From: CAVQCJ01 sp963771835 | GTDB taxonomy: Bacteria; Actinomycetota; Actinomycetes; Prado026 | Assembly (NCBI GenBank): GCA_963771835.1 | Contig: CAVYVA010000001.1 | Coordinates: 992,001 to 1,056,000, forward strand | Direction of reading: 5' to 3' | Length of the DNA stretch: 64,000 nt | Shown here: positions 27,290 to 36,549 of the stretch, in pieces | Layout: every line of letters starts with the position of its first letter | Numbering within the stretch: position 1 is the first letter of the stretch | The notes under the pieces: generated by a model | Seen by the model: only the letters and a program-made list of their open reading frames with translations | Databases searched by the model: none | Told to the model about the DNA's origin: nothing | Program-made: the position numbers and the translations under genes

Positions 27290-28159
27290 TCAGAACAGGA
27301 CGGTCGCGAACGTCCCGACCCGGGAGAAGCCGACCCGGTCGTACGTGGCGATGGCCGGCAGGTTGTAGCTGTTGACGTACAGCGACACCACGGGCGCGAC
27401 CCGGTCCAGGCAGGCCCGGACGACCGCGGCCATCCCCGCGGCGGCCAGGCCCCGGCCGCGCAGCTCCGGGTCGACCCAGACCCCCTGCACCTGGCAGGCG
27501 CCCTTGCTGACGACGCCGACCTCGGCCTTGAAGACCACCCGGCCGCCCTCGATCCGGGCGAACGCCCGACCCGTGCTGACCAGCTCGGCGACCCGGGCCC
27601 GGTAGGCGGCGCCGCCGTCCCCGATCAGCGGGGAGACGCCGACCTCCTCGGTGAACATCGCGATGCAGGCCGGAAGCACGATGTCGATCTCGTCGTTGCG
27701 GACCTGGCGGACGAGCGGGTCAGGGTCCACCATCGGCGGGCAGCCGGTCGCCATCAGCGGCTGGACGTCACGGACGTCGCGCGCCGGGCCCCACGACGGT
27801 TCGAGCAGCTCCCAGAGCCCGAGCACCTCGTCCGCGGGCCCGACCATCGACGAGCAGCGCCGACCCTGCCGCCGCGCCCGCTCGGCGAACGCCCGTACGG
27901 CCTCCTTGGACGCCTCGACCGGCACGAGGTTGGCCCCGCTGTAGCACAGCGACTCGAGCTCGCCGTCCAGGACGTGGCCCCACAGCTCGCCGCCCAGTCG
28001 CCAGGGGTCCAGGCCGTGCCGTCCGGTGGACTGCACCCGCCCGGCGACGAACGCGTGGGCCACCGGGTCGCGGGCCAGCACGGCGTCGATCTGCGACCGC
28101 GACCCCGCGTCGAGGACCCGCAGCGCCGCAGTCCCGAGCGACGGACTGGTCTGCCCCAC
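27290..28159 (-). CDS. GNAT family N-acetyltransferase with DUF4081-like N-terminal domain
   Basis: The protein is 289 aa. The C-terminal half is a GNAT domain with the CoA-binding VQGVWVDPELRGRGLAAAGMAAVVR and the final NSYNLPAIATYDRVGF. The N-terminal 140 residues resemble the DUF4081 domain found in the actinobacterial protein next to ispG (Rv2867c type), and the position right after ispG supports that. The substrate is unknown. The GTG start at 28159 has no well-spaced ribosome site. Confidence 0.86.
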   Translation of the reverse strand: MGQTSPSLGTAALRVLDAGSRSQIDAVLARDPVAHAFVAGRVQSTGRHGLDPWRLGGELWGHVLDGELESLCYSGANLVPVEASKEAVRAFAERARRQGRRCSSMVGPADEVLGLWELLEPSWGPARDVRDVQPLMATGCPPMVDPDPLVRQVRNDEIDIVLPACIAMFTEEVGVSPLIGDGGAAYRARVAELVSTGRAFARIEGGRVVFKAEVGVVSKGACQVQGVWVDPELRGRGLAAAGMAAVVRACLDRVAPVVSLYVNSYNLPAIATYDRVGFSRVGTFATVLF

Positions 28160-28223
28160 GCTCCCATCGTGCCGCAGAGGCCGGGCTCGCGGAAGGCGGC
28201 CGGACGGATCCGCCCCGTCCAGG

Positions 28224-29390
28224 TCAGTGGACGTCGACCGAGACCGGTCCGGAGCCGGCGGCTCCCTCGCCGAGCTGTTCGGCCAGCCGCAGGGCCTCTT
28301 CGATCAGCGTCTCGACGATCATCGACTCCGGCACCGTCTTGACGATCTCGCCCTTGACGAAGATCTGGCCCTTGCCGTTGCCGGACGCGACCCCGAGGTC
28401 GGCCTCGCGGGCCTCCCCCGGACCGTTCACCACGCAGCCCATCACGGCGACCCGCAACGGGACCTCGAGGCCGGCCAGCCCGGCCGTCACCTCCTCGGCG
28501 AGGGTGTACACGTCCACCTGGGCCCGACCGCAGGACGGGCACGAGACGATCTCCAGCCCGCGCTCGCGCAGGTTCAGCGACTCCAGGATGGCCAGCCCGA
28601 CCTTGACCTCCTCGACCGGCGGGGCGGACAGCGAGACGCGGATGGTGTCGCCGATCCCCTCGGCCAGCAGGGCACCGAAGGCCACCGCGGACTTCACGGT
28701 CCCCTGGAACGCGGGCCCGGCCTCGGTGACGCCCAGGTGCAGCGGGTAGTCGCACGCGGCCGAGAGCTGCCGGTACGCCTGCACCATCACGACGGGGTCG
28801 TGGTGCTTGACCGAGATCTTGATGTCGCGGAAGCCGTGCTCCTCGAACAGGGAGCACTCCCACAGGGCCGACTCGACCAGCGCCTCGGGCGTGGCCTTGC
28901 CGTGCTTGGCCAGCAGGCGCGGGTCCAGCGAGCCGGCGTTCACGCCGATGCGGATCGGCACACCGGCGTCGCCGGCGGCCCTGGCGATCTCGGCGACCTT
29001 GTCGTCGAACTGCTTGATGTTGCCGGGGTTCACCCGCACGCCGGCGCAGCCGGCGTCGATGGCCGCGAACACGTACCGCGGCTGGAAGTGGATGTCGGCG
29101 ATCACCGGGATGTCGGACTTGCGGGCGATCGCCGGCAGCGCGTCGGCGTCGTCCTGGCTCGGCACCGCGACGCGGACGACCTGGCACCCGGACGCGGTCA
29201 GCTCGGCGATCTGCTGCAGCGTCGCGTTGACGTCCGCGGTCAGCGTCGTCGTCATGGACTGCACGGAGACCGGGGCGTCGCCGCCGATGGTGACCGGGTG
29301 GTGCGGGTGCCGGAGGACGATCGGCCGGGTCCGCCTGCGCTGCGCGAGCGGCGGCAGCGGTACCGCGGGCATCCCCAGGTTGATCGTCAT
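28224..29390 (-). CDS. ispG: 4-hydroxy-3-methylbut-2-en-1-yl diphosphate synthase
   Basis: The protein is 388 aa. It converts MEcPP to HMBPP in the MEP isoprenoid pathway using a [4Fe-4S] cluster. The TIM-barrel N-terminus has PVSVQSMTTTLTADVNATLQQI. The cluster cysteines are in SCPSCGRAQVDV and VMGCVVNGPGEAREAD. The gene follows rip and dxr on the same strand, an order conserved in Actinobacteria. Confidence 0.97.
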   Translation of the reverse strand: MTINLGMPAVPLPPLAQRRRTRPIVLRHPHHPVTIGGDAPVSVQSMTTTLTADVNATLQQIAELTASGCQVVRVAVPSQDDADALPAIARKSDIPVIADIHFQPRYVFAAIDAGCAGVRVNPGNIKQFDDKVAEIARAAGDAGVPIRIGVNAGSLDPRLLAKHGKATPEALVESALWECSLFEEHGFRDIKISVKHHDPVVMVQAYRQLSAACDYPLHLGVTEAGPAFQGTVKSAVAFGALLAEGIGDTIRVSLSAPPVEEVKVGLAILESLNLRERGLEIVSCPSCGRAQVDVYTLAEEVTAGLAGLEVPLRVAVMGCVVNGPGEAREADLGVASGNGKGQIFVKGEIVKTVPESMIVETLIEEALRLAEQLGEGAAGSGPVSVDVH

Positions 29391-29408
29391 GCGTTCCTCA
29401 CGGCTCGG

Positions 29409-30635
29409 TCAGATCTGGATCGGCTTGAAGATGTCGGCGGCCAGGAGCAGGACGGTCACCGTCACGAACACCAGGATCACGGCGTACGCCACCGGCAGCA
29501 GCTTGTTCAGGTCCGGTCGCGGCGGCTCCGGCAGGCCCTTGCGGCGCGCGATCCAGGCCCGGAACCGTTCGTAGGCGAGGACGGCGACGTGCCCGCCGTC
29601 CAGCGGCAGCAGCGGGAGCATGTTGAACACGCCGATGAAGATGTTGAACCCGGCGAGCAGCATGAGCAGGGTGCTGATCTTGCCCGCGGTCGGCAGGTCG
29701 CTCTGCGCGACGTCCCCGCTGATGCGGGAGATCCCGAGGATGCCGACGGCGCCGTTGGGGTCGCGCGGCTGGCCGTCGAACAGGACGCCGAACAGCTGAC
29801 CGACCTTGGCCGGCAGCTGCGCCACCGCGCTCACACTCGCACCCAGCAGGCTGCCGGTCTGCGAGACCGTCTTGCCGACCGCCTGGACCGGTCCGTAGCG
29901 CACGAGGTCTTCGGGCGGCGGTGTGATCCCGATGACCCCGACCTGCACGGGCTTGTCCGGGTGGGCTGTGTCGGGGCGCTGGCGCGACACCGTGTGCACG
30001 GTGATCGGGTCCAGCTGCACGCCGTCCCGCTCGACGACCAGCGTCAGGACTGCGTCCGGCTTGGCCCTGATCGCGGTCGTGAGGTCGCCCCACGTGCTGA
30101 TCGGGTGGCCGTCGACGGAGACCACCCGGTCGCCCGGCTGCAGCTGGGCCGCCCTGGCCGGGGCGGTCGGGTCGTTGGGGCCGCAGGCGGCCGTCGCGGC
30201 CTGCACCGGGACGCAGGTCGAGACCCCGCCCAGCACGGCCTTGTCGTTCGGCACCATCTCGCCGAACGCCACGAACGCCACGTAGAAGAGCACCAGGCCG
30301 ATGACCAGGTGCATGAACGAGCCGGCGCAGAGCGTGACCGCGCGCTGCCAGGCGGGCTTGTTGTAGAAGGCGCGCGGCCGGTCCTCCTCGGCGATCGGCT
30401 CGAGGTCGGTCATCCCGATGATCTTCACGTAGCCGCCGGCCGGGATGGCCTTCACGCCGTACTCGGTCTCGCCGCGCCGGAACGACCACAGCCGCTGGCC
30501 GAAGCCCACGAAGAACTCGGTGACCTTGCAGCCGAACCTGCGCGCGGTCACGAAGTGACCCCACTCGTGGATCATCACCGAGGCCAGGATGCCGAGGACG
30601 AACACCACGATCCCCAGCCAGCCGATGCCGGTCAC
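29409..30635 (-). CDS. Site-2 intramembrane zinc protease (RseP/Rip family)
   Basis: The protein is 408 aa and membrane-embedded. The zinc motif HEWGH (His23, Glu24, His27) lies in the first transmembrane helix. A PDZ domain follows around residues 150-190 (GDRVVSVDGHPISTWGDL). The second metal motif is NMLPLLPLDGGHV near residue 338, with a C-terminal hydrophobic helix (LPVAYAVILVFVTVTVLLLAA). Such proteases cleave anti-sigma factors within the membrane, Rv2869c (Rip1) being the known example in this gene order. The start overlaps the dxr stop (GTGA, 30632-30635). The RskA-type anti-sigma at 62644 is a conceivable substrate. Confidence 0.94.
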   Translation of the reverse strand: MTGIGWLGIVVFVLGILASVMIHEWGHFVTARRFGCKVTEFFVGFGQRLWSFRRGETEYGVKAIPAGGYVKIIGMTDLEPIAEEDRPRAFYNKPAWQRAVTLCAGSFMHLVIGLVLFYVAFVAFGEMVPNDKAVLGGVSTCVPVQAATAACGPNDPTAPARAAQLQPGDRVVSVDGHPISTWGDLTTAIRAKPDAVLTLVVERDGVQLDPITVHTVSRQRPDTAHPDKPVQVGVIGITPPPEDLVRYGPVQAVGKTVSQTGSLLGASVSAVAQLPAKVGQLFGVLFDGQPRDPNGAVGILGISRISGDVAQSDLPTAGKISTLLMLLAGFNIFIGVFNMLPLLPLDGGHVAVLAYERFRAWIARRKGLPEPPRPDLNKLLPVAYAVILVFVTVTVLLLAADIFKPIQI

Positions 30636-31858
30636 GACGCCCTCCCGAGCAGCTCGCGTGCCCGCGCCCTGGACCAGGCGTCCGCAGCGAGCACGTCCTC
30701 CAGTGTGAGCGACCGGTCGGCGTGCGCCGCACCGTCGTGCTCACGAAGGACGTCGGCCACCGTGTCCACGATCTTCAGGAACGGCAGGCCACCGGCCAGG
30801 AACGCGCTCACCGCTTCCTCGTTGGCGCCGTTGTACACGGCCGGCGCGGTGCCGCCGGCGCTGCCGGCCTCGCGGGCCAGCCGGACGGCGGGGAACGCCT
30901 GTTCGTCGAGCGGTTCGAAGTCCCAGCTCCCGGCCGCGGTCCAGTCGCACGGCGGGACCGCCTCGGGCACCCGGTCGGGCCAGGCGAGCGCCATCGCGAT
31001 CGGGAGCCGCATGTCCGGCGGCGAGGCCTGCAGCAGCGTGGAGCCGTCCACGAACTCGACCATCGAGTGCACGACCGACTGCGGGTGCACGACGACGTCG
31101 ATGCGCTCGAACGGGATGTCGTACAGAAGGTGCGCCTCGATGACCTCCAGTCCCTTGTTGACCAGAGTGGCGCTGTTGACGGTCACGAGCGGTCCCATCG
31201 ACCAGGTGGGGTGAGCCAGAGCCTGCTCGGGTGTGACGTCGACGAGCTCGGATCGGCTCCGTCCGCGGAACGGGCCGCCGGAGGCCGTGAGGACCAGGCG
31301 GCGCACTTCGTCGGCCCGACCGCCGCGCAGGCACTGCGCGAGCGCGGAGTGCTCGGAGTCGACCGGGACGATCTGGCCGGTCCGGGCCCGGGAGCGCACC
31401 AGCGGGCCGCCGACGATGAGCGACTCCTTGTTCGCCAGCGCCAGGGTGCGGCCGGCGTCCAGGGCAGCCAGCGTCGGCGCCAGTCCGGCGGCTCCCGGCA
31501 TGGCGTTGAGCACGACGTCCGCCGGCCAGGCGGCCAGCTCGGTGGCCGCCTGCGGGCCGACGAGCACCTTGGGCAACGAGGTCGCGCCGCGCTCCCAGCC
31601 GGCGGCGGTGGCGGCCGCGTACAGGGCGTCCTGCAGGTCGTGCGCGGCCTGCGGCCGGGCCAGGGCGACCGCCTCGACGCCGAGCTCGATCACCTGGTGG
31701 GCGAGCATCGCCACGGACTCGGGCGTGCCGCCCGACGCGGCCAGAGCGACGACGCGGAACCGTCCGGGGTTCCGGCGGACCACGTCCAGCGCCTGGGTGC
31801 CGACGGAACCGGTAGACCCGAGCAGCACGATCGCTCGGGGCTCGGTGGCGGCGCTCAC
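30632..31858 (-). CDS. dxr: 1-deoxy-D-xylulose 5-phosphate reductoisomerase
   Basis: The protein is 408 aa from a GTG at 31858. It makes MEP from DXP with NADPH. Motifs: LLGSTGSVGTQALDVV (NADPH binding), NKESLIVGG, PVDSEHSALAQCL, TASGGPFRG and HPTWSMGP. It heads the dxr-rip-ispG-GNAT group. No strong ribosome site precedes the start, and an 89-bp gap separates it from the next gene upstream. Confidence 0.96.
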   Translation of the reverse strand: MSAATEPRAIVLLGSTGSVGTQALDVVRRNPGRFRVVALAASGGTPESVAMLAHQVIELGVEAVALARPQAAHDLQDALYAAATAAGWERGATSLPKVLVGPQAATELAAWPADVVLNAMPGAAGLAPTLAALDAGRTLALANKESLIVGGPLVRSRARTGQIVPVDSEHSALAQCLRGGRADEVRRLVLTASGGPFRGRSRSELVDVTPEQALAHPTWSMGPLVTVNSATLVNKGLEVIEAHLLYDIPFERIDVVVHPQSVVHSMVEFVDGSTLLQASPPDMRLPIAMALAWPDRVPEAVPPCDWTAAGSWDFEPLDEQAFPAVRLAREAGSAGGTAPAVYNGANEEAVSAFLAGGLPFLKIVDTVADVLREHDGAAHADRSLTLEDVLAADAWSRARARELLGRAS

Positions 31859-31947
31859 CCGTCCATTGTCACCCGTCCCCGCCCGTGACCGTCCCGTTGA
31901 TCTTGAGCAACCGTGCGGGCGGGACGGCCGGCGGCTGCGGGCAGGAC

Positions 31948-33399
31948 CTAGAGGTCGAGGCCGGTGAGGACGAGCACCCGGTCGTGGGTGAAGTCGGCCA
32001 TCGCGTAGCGCAGGCCCTCGCGGCCGACGCCGGACTCCTTGACCCCGCCGTACGGCATCTGGTCGGCCCGGTAGCTGGGCACGTCCCCGACGACGACACC
32101 GCCCACCTCGAGCTCGCGGTGAGCCGCGAACGCGGTCTGGAGGTTGTGCGTGAACACCCCGGCCTGCAGTCCGAACCGGCTCTCGTTGACCAGCGCGAAG
32201 GCTTCGTCCACCCCGTCGAACGCCGCGACGGTGAGCACCGGGCCGAAGATCTCCTCGGTCGCGCAGCGCGAGCCAGGGGGCACCTCGGTGAGCACCGTCG
32301 GCGCGTAGGCGGCGCCGTCCCGGGTCCCGCCGACCAGCACCTTGGCACCATCGGCCACCGCTTCGTCCACCCAGGCCTCGACCCGACGCGCGGCCGCCTC
32401 GTCGACCAGCGGGCCCACGTCGGTCGCCTCGTCGGCCGGGTCGCCGGTGACCTGCTCGCCGACCCTGGCGACGATGCGCTCGAGCAGGCGGTCGTGCACC
32501 GCGCGGTCCACCAGCACCCGCTGGACGGAGACGCAGGACTGGCCGCCCTGGTAGTTCGCGAACGTCGCGATCCGGCTCGCCGCCCAGTCCAGGTCCTCGT
32601 CCGAGCACCAGTCGGCGGCTACCACCACTGCGGCGTTGCCGCCGAGCTCGAGGGTCACGTGCTTGCGCGGCACCGAGTCCATGATCGAGAACCCGACCGG
32701 CCCCGAGCCGGTGAAGGAGACGACGGGCAGCCTGGCGTCCCGAACCAGGTCCGGCATCACGTCGTTGGCCACCGGGAGCACCGAGAACATCCCCGCGGGC
32801 AGGTCGGTCTCGGCAAGCAGCTCGCCGAGCAGCAGGGCGGACAGCGGCGTCGCCGGTGCGGGCTTGATGATCACCGGGGCGCCGACAGCGACCGCCGGAG
32901 CCACCTTGTGCGCGACCAGGTTCAGCGGGAAGTTGAACGGCGCGATGGCCAGCACGGGTCCCTTGGGGAACCGGCGGACGATGGCAGCGCGGCCGGCCGC
33001 GGCCGGCTCGGTGTCCAGCCGCATCAGCTCGCCGCCCTCGCGGCGGACCTCCTCGGCCGCCCAGCGGAACGTCGACGCCGCGCGAGCGGTCTCGGCCCGG
33101 GCCCAGCGGATCGGCTTGCCGTTCTCCGCCGTGATCAGGCGGGCGATCTCCTCGGCCCGCTCGGCGATCCGGCGGGACACGTGGGCCAGGGCCTCCGCCC
33201 GTTGCGCGACGGTCAGCCGCGCCGCAGCCGGGGCGACCGCGTGGGCGGCGGCCACGGCCTGCTCGACCTGCTCCGCTGACGGCACCGAGACGGTGGCGAC
33301 GAGCGAGCCGTCGTGCGGGTGGACGACCTCGAGGGTGGCTCCGCCGGCGGGAGCGACGGCCGGGCGGCCGGCGAGGAAGAACGGTCGGAGCTCGGTCAT
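31948..33399 (-). CDS. Aldehyde dehydrogenase in the GABA locus (succinate-semialdehyde dehydrogenase-like)
   Basis: The protein is 483 aa. ALDH motifs: IAPFNFPLNLVAHKV, the Glu in TLELGGNAAVVV, the catalytic Cys in YQGGQSCVSVQRV and EEIFGPVLTV. It starts 62 bp after a PucR regulator gene, and gabT lies beyond that regulator. Oxidation of succinate semialdehyde, the product of GabT, is therefore the likely task. The sequence is also compatible with glyceraldehyde- or phosphonoacetaldehyde-type ALDHs, so the substrate is inferred from context. Confidence 0.85.
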   Translation of the reverse strand: MTELRPFFLAGRPAVAPAGGATLEVVHPHDGSLVATVSVPSAEQVEQAVAAAHAVAPAAARLTVAQRAEALAHVSRRIAERAEEIARLITAENGKPIRWARAETARAASTFRWAAEEVRREGGELMRLDTEPAAAGRAAIVRRFPKGPVLAIAPFNFPLNLVAHKVAPAVAVGAPVIIKPAPATPLSALLLGELLAETDLPAGMFSVLPVANDVMPDLVRDARLPVVSFTGSGPVGFSIMDSVPRKHVTLELGGNAAVVVAADWCSDEDLDWAASRIATFANYQGGQSCVSVQRVLVDRAVHDRLLERIVARVGEQVTGDPADEATDVGPLVDEAAARRVEAWVDEAVADGAKVLVGGTRDGAAYAPTVLTEVPPGSRCATEEIFGPVLTVAAFDGVDEAFALVNESRFGLQAGVFTHNLQTAFAAHRELEVGGVVVGDVPSYRADQMPYGGVKESGVGREGLRYAMADFTHDRVLVLTGLDL

Positions 33400-33434
33400 G
33401 CTGTCGAGAGTAGGTCGGGGGCGGTAGCAGCCCG

Positions 33435-33459
33435 TTGTACGAAGTGGCCAGTACGGGCC
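33435..33459. promoter_or_regulatory. Candidate PucR operator upstream of the aldehyde dehydrogenase gene
   Basis: TTGTACG (33435-33441) and GTACGGGCC (33451-33459) lie 36-64 bp upstream of the ALDH start. The same two words, fused as TTGTACGTACGGGCC, occur at 35032-35046 in the pucR-gabT divergent region. Their recurrence at both putative target promoters suggests a common regulator site. Confidence 0.5.
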
Positions 33460-33461
33460 GA

Positions 33462-34967
33462 TCAGTGCACCTCAGCGTCCTGCGCCCGGAACCGCAGCGC
33501 GAGCCAGAGCTCGGCCCGCAGGTCCGGGTCGTCCAGCGACCGCCCCAGCAGCTCCTCGACCCGACGCATCCGGTACCGCAGTGTGTGCCGGTGCACGCCC
33601 AGATCGGCCGCGGCGGTGTCCCACTGCCCGTGGCGGGCCAGCCATGCGGCCAGCGAGGCGACCAGGTCCCCCTTGCGTCCCTCGAGGGGTTCGAGCAGCG
33701 CCTGGGCCAGACCCCGGGCCACCTCCGGGTCGAGCGCCGCGAGCATGCCCTCGGCCGCGAGCTGGCCGTACCAGGCCGGCCACGGGCCACGGGTGGCGGC
33801 CATCGCCTGGGCGGCCTCGCGCGCGGCCCGGGACAGGTCGGCCGGGCCGGCCGCCGTGCTCCCGCCCGAGGGCACGTCGGCCAACGCAGTCGAGGCCGCC
33901 GCGACCGAGCCGGCGTCGTCCGGGAGCAGGACGAGCAACCGGTCGCCGAGGTCTGCGACCGCGGGCTCGGCCCCGCCGGCGTCCAGCGAACGGGCGGCGG
34001 CCGCGCGCTGCACCGTCGACCCGGCGACCACGATCAGCCGCAGCGGTCCCTGCGTGAGCCACCCCCACCCCAGCTGCTCGAGCGGCAGGGTCGACGGCTC
34101 GGCCCCGGCCATCAGCAGCCGGACGGTCGCGGCCCGGACCTGGGCCCGCCCGGCGGCACCACTGGTCCCGTCCTGCTCGGCGGCGATGGACAGCAGCGAG
34201 ACGGCGACCGCGACCACGGACTGGGCGGTCCGGTCGAGCGGGACCGGCGTGCCGACGGCGAGGAACCCGCGGACCCGGCCGCTGGCCCCCAGCGGGTGCA
34301 CGCTGACCTGGCCGTCGGAGTCGCCGAGGGACGCCGACGCCAGCAGCCCGCGTCCGCGCAGCGCCGCCAGCTCCGTCGCCAGCGCGTCGGCGCGCTGGCG
34401 CGCCTTGTCCGAGTCCGGCGGGGCCGCGTGCAGGACCTGGCCCGCGGGGTCCAGTACCAGCACCCAGCCGCCGGTGTGCCGGGCCAGCCGCGCCGCGACC
34501 GCCGCACCGCCCCGGACACCGAGGGCAGCCCTGGTCAGGTCCCGCTGAGCTTCGAAGGCCCGGGTGATCGCGTCGTACTCCTCCACACCCAGGAGCGCGG
34601 AGACCGCCTTGCTGACCGCGATGAAGGCCGTGTCGGCGGCGACCTCCAGCAACGGCAGCCCGGCCCGCTCGGCCGCCGCGACGAGCGCGGGCGGAACCTC
34701 GTCGTGGGTGAGCCCGACGCCGAGCCCGAGCGCCGCCACGTCGGCGCCGACGAGCCGGTCGACGTAGGCCTCCAGCTGGTCGGCGTCGTCGGCCGGCAGC
34801 CGCATGCCGGTGGACAGCAGCAGCTCGCCGCCCTCGAGGAACGGCGTCGGGTCCTCGAGCTCGGAGACGGCCACCCAGCGCACCGGGCGGTCCCGGCCGT
34901 CGGGGCCGGCGAGCCGGCGCAGCCCGAGCCCGGGCAGGTCGGTCACGGTCCGGACGCTGGGCGGCAC
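33462..34967 (-). CDS. PucR-family transcriptional regulator
   Basis: The protein is 501 aa from a GTG at 34967 with GGAGGAG upstream. It has the N-terminal PucR ligand domain (WVAVSELEDPTPFLEGGELLLSTGMRL), a central region, and a C-terminal CdaR/PucR helix-turn-helix (DTAAADLGVHRHTLRYRMRRVEELLGRSL). PucR/GabR-like regulators in Actinobacteria often control GABA and polyamine catabolism. Here it lies between an ALDH gene and the divergent gabT, and shared repeats occur at both promoters. Confidence 0.93.
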   Translation of the reverse strand: MPPSVRTVTDLPGLGLRRLAGPDGRDRPVRWVAVSELEDPTPFLEGGELLLSTGMRLPADDADQLEAYVDRLVGADVAALGLGVGLTHDEVPPALVAAAERAGLPLLEVAADTAFIAVSKAVSALLGVEEYDAITRAFEAQRDLTRAALGVRGGAAVAARLARHTGGWVLVLDPAGQVLHAAPPDSDKARQRADALATELAALRGRGLLASASLGDSDGQVSVHPLGASGRVRGFLAVGTPVPLDRTAQSVVAVAVSLLSIAAEQDGTSGAAGRAQVRAATVRLLMAGAEPSTLPLEQLGWGWLTQGPLRLIVVAGSTVQRAAAARSLDAGGAEPAVADLGDRLLVLLPDDAGSVAAASTALADVPSGGSTAAGPADLSRAAREAAQAMAATRGPWPAWYGQLAAEGMLAALDPEVARGLAQALLEPLEGRKGDLVASLAAWLARHGQWDTAAADLGVHRHTLRYRMRRVEELLGRSLDDPDLRAELWLALRFRAQDAEVH

Positions 34968-35031
34968 CTGGGCTCCTCCCGTGCGGACCGGGCTCGAGGG
35001 CGGGACCGGGTCGGGACCGTGGCGGGACGGT

Positions 35032-35046
35032 TTGTACGTACGGGCC
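35032..35046. promoter_or_regulatory. Candidate PucR operator in the pucR-gabT divergent region
   Basis: TTGTACGTACGGGCC contains the 8-bp palindrome GTACGTAC and repeats both words seen upstream of the ALDH gene at 33435-33459. About 30 bp downstream is a second inverted repeat, CCCTG-GTGA-CAGGG. The 195-bp region must hold promoters for both genes. Confidence 0.5.
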
Positions 35047-35162
35047 TACGCTAGCGATGCGGTTGTCCCTGGTGACAGGGGTCCCCGACCCCGGCCTTAC
35101 GTACCCTGCGAAGACCGAAGCCCACGGCAGCGGCCCACCGGCCCGCAGGAAAGCAGGCAGCC

Positions 35163-36527
35163 ATGACGGACACCACCAGCCACGTCGGCGGCCCCTCGCT
35201 CCCGCAGGAGCGCCGCGTCGTCACCTCGATCCCGGGCCCGCGCTCGACCGAGCTGTTCGCCCGCCGCAACGACGCCTGCGCCCGCGGCCTCAGCACCACC
35301 CTGCCGGTGTTCATCGAGAAGGCGGGCGGCGGCGTGCTGGTCGACGTCGACGGCAACTCCCTCATCGACCTGGGCGCAGGCATCGCCGTGGTCAACGTCG
35401 GCAACAGCGCCGACCAGGTCGTCGCCAACGTCCAGGCCCAGGTGGCCGCGTTCACGCACACCTGCTTCATGGTCACGCCGTACGCCGGCTACGTGGAGGT
35501 CTGCGAGGCGCTGAACCGGCTGACCCCCGGCGACTTCCCGAAGAAGAGCGTGCTGCTGAACTCCGGCGCGGAGGCGGTCGAGAACGCCGTCAAGATCGCG
35601 CGGTCGTACACCGGCCGAGACGCGGTGATCGTGTTCGAGCACGGCTACCACGGCCGGACGAACCTGACGATGGCCATGACCGCGAAGAACATGCCGTACA
35701 AGCACGGGTTCGGCCCGTTCGCCGGCGAGGTCTACCGGATGCCGCTCGCCTACCCGTTCCGCTGGCCGACCGGTCCGGAGAACTGCGGGCCGGAGGCGCT
35801 GGCCGAGGTGATCTCCAAGATCGACAAGGAGGTCGGCGCCGGCAACGTCGCCGCCATCGTCATCGAGCCGATCGCCGGCGAGGGCGGCTTCGTCGTGCCG
35901 GCCGAGGGCTTCCTGCCGGGGCTGGCGGCGTACGCGCGCGACAACGGCATCGTGTTCGTCGCGGACGAGATCCAGACCGGGTTCGCCCGGACCGGAGCGA
36001 TGTTCGCGTGCGACCACGAGGGCGTCGTGCCGGACCTGATCACCACCGCGAAGGGCATCGCCGGCGGGCTGCCGCTGGCCGCGGTCACCGGTCGCGCCGA
36101 GATCATGGACGCCCCGCACGTCGGCGGCCTCGGGGGCACCTACGGCGGCAACCCGGTCGCCTGCGCGGCGGCGCTCGGGGCGATCGCGACGATCGAGTCG
36201 CAGGACCTCGCCGCGAAGGCCCGCGCGATCGAGTCGGTGCTGCTGCCGGCGCTGCGCGACATGCAGGCCCGGCACCCGGTCATCGGCGACGTTCGCGGCC
36301 GCGGGGCGATGCTCGCCGTCGAGCTCGTCAAGCCGGGCACGCTCGAGCCCGACAGCGAGTCCACCGCCGCGGTGGCGAAGTACTGCCACGCCGAGGGTGT
36401 GCTCGTGCTCACCGCCGGCACCTACGGCAACGTGCTGCGCTTCCTGCCCCCGCTGGTCATGCCGCAGCACCTGCTCGAGGACGCGCTCACCGTCCTCGAC
36501 AAGGCGTTCGCGTCGTTGTCCGCCTGA
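35163..36527 (+). CDS. gabT: 4-aminobutyrate aminotransferase
   Basis: The protein is 454 aa. It transfers the amino group of GABA to 2-oxoglutarate, giving succinate semialdehyde. Class III aminotransferase signature: VFVADEIQTGFARTGAMFACDHEGVVPDLITTAKGIAGGLPLAAV, with the PLP lysine in TTAKG. LNSGAEAVENAVKIAR is the PLP-phosphate binding region. It is divergent from PucR and close to the ALDH that probably takes its product. Confidence 0.95.
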   Translation: MTDTTSHVGGPSLPQERRVVTSIPGPRSTELFARRNDACARGLSTTLPVFIEKAGGGVLVDVDGNSLIDLGAGIAVVNVGNSADQVVANVQAQVAAFTHTCFMVTPYAGYVEVCEALNRLTPGDFPKKSVLLNSGAEAVENAVKIARSYTGRDAVIVFEHGYHGRTNLTMAMTAKNMPYKHGFGPFAGEVYRMPLAYPFRWPTGPENCGPEALAEVISKIDKEVGAGNVAAIVIEPIAGEGGFVVPAEGFLPGLAAYARDNGIVFVADEIQTGFARTGAMFACDHEGVVPDLITTAKGIAGGLPLAAVTGRAEIMDAPHVGGLGGTYGGNPVACAAALGAIATIESQDLAAKARAIESVLLPALRDMQARHPVIGDVRGRGAMLAVELVKPGTLEPDSESTAAVAKYCHAEGVLVLTAGTYGNVLRFLPPLVMPQHLLEDALTVLDKAFASLSA

Positions 36528-36549
36528 CGGGACGTCAGCTGCGGGAGCG

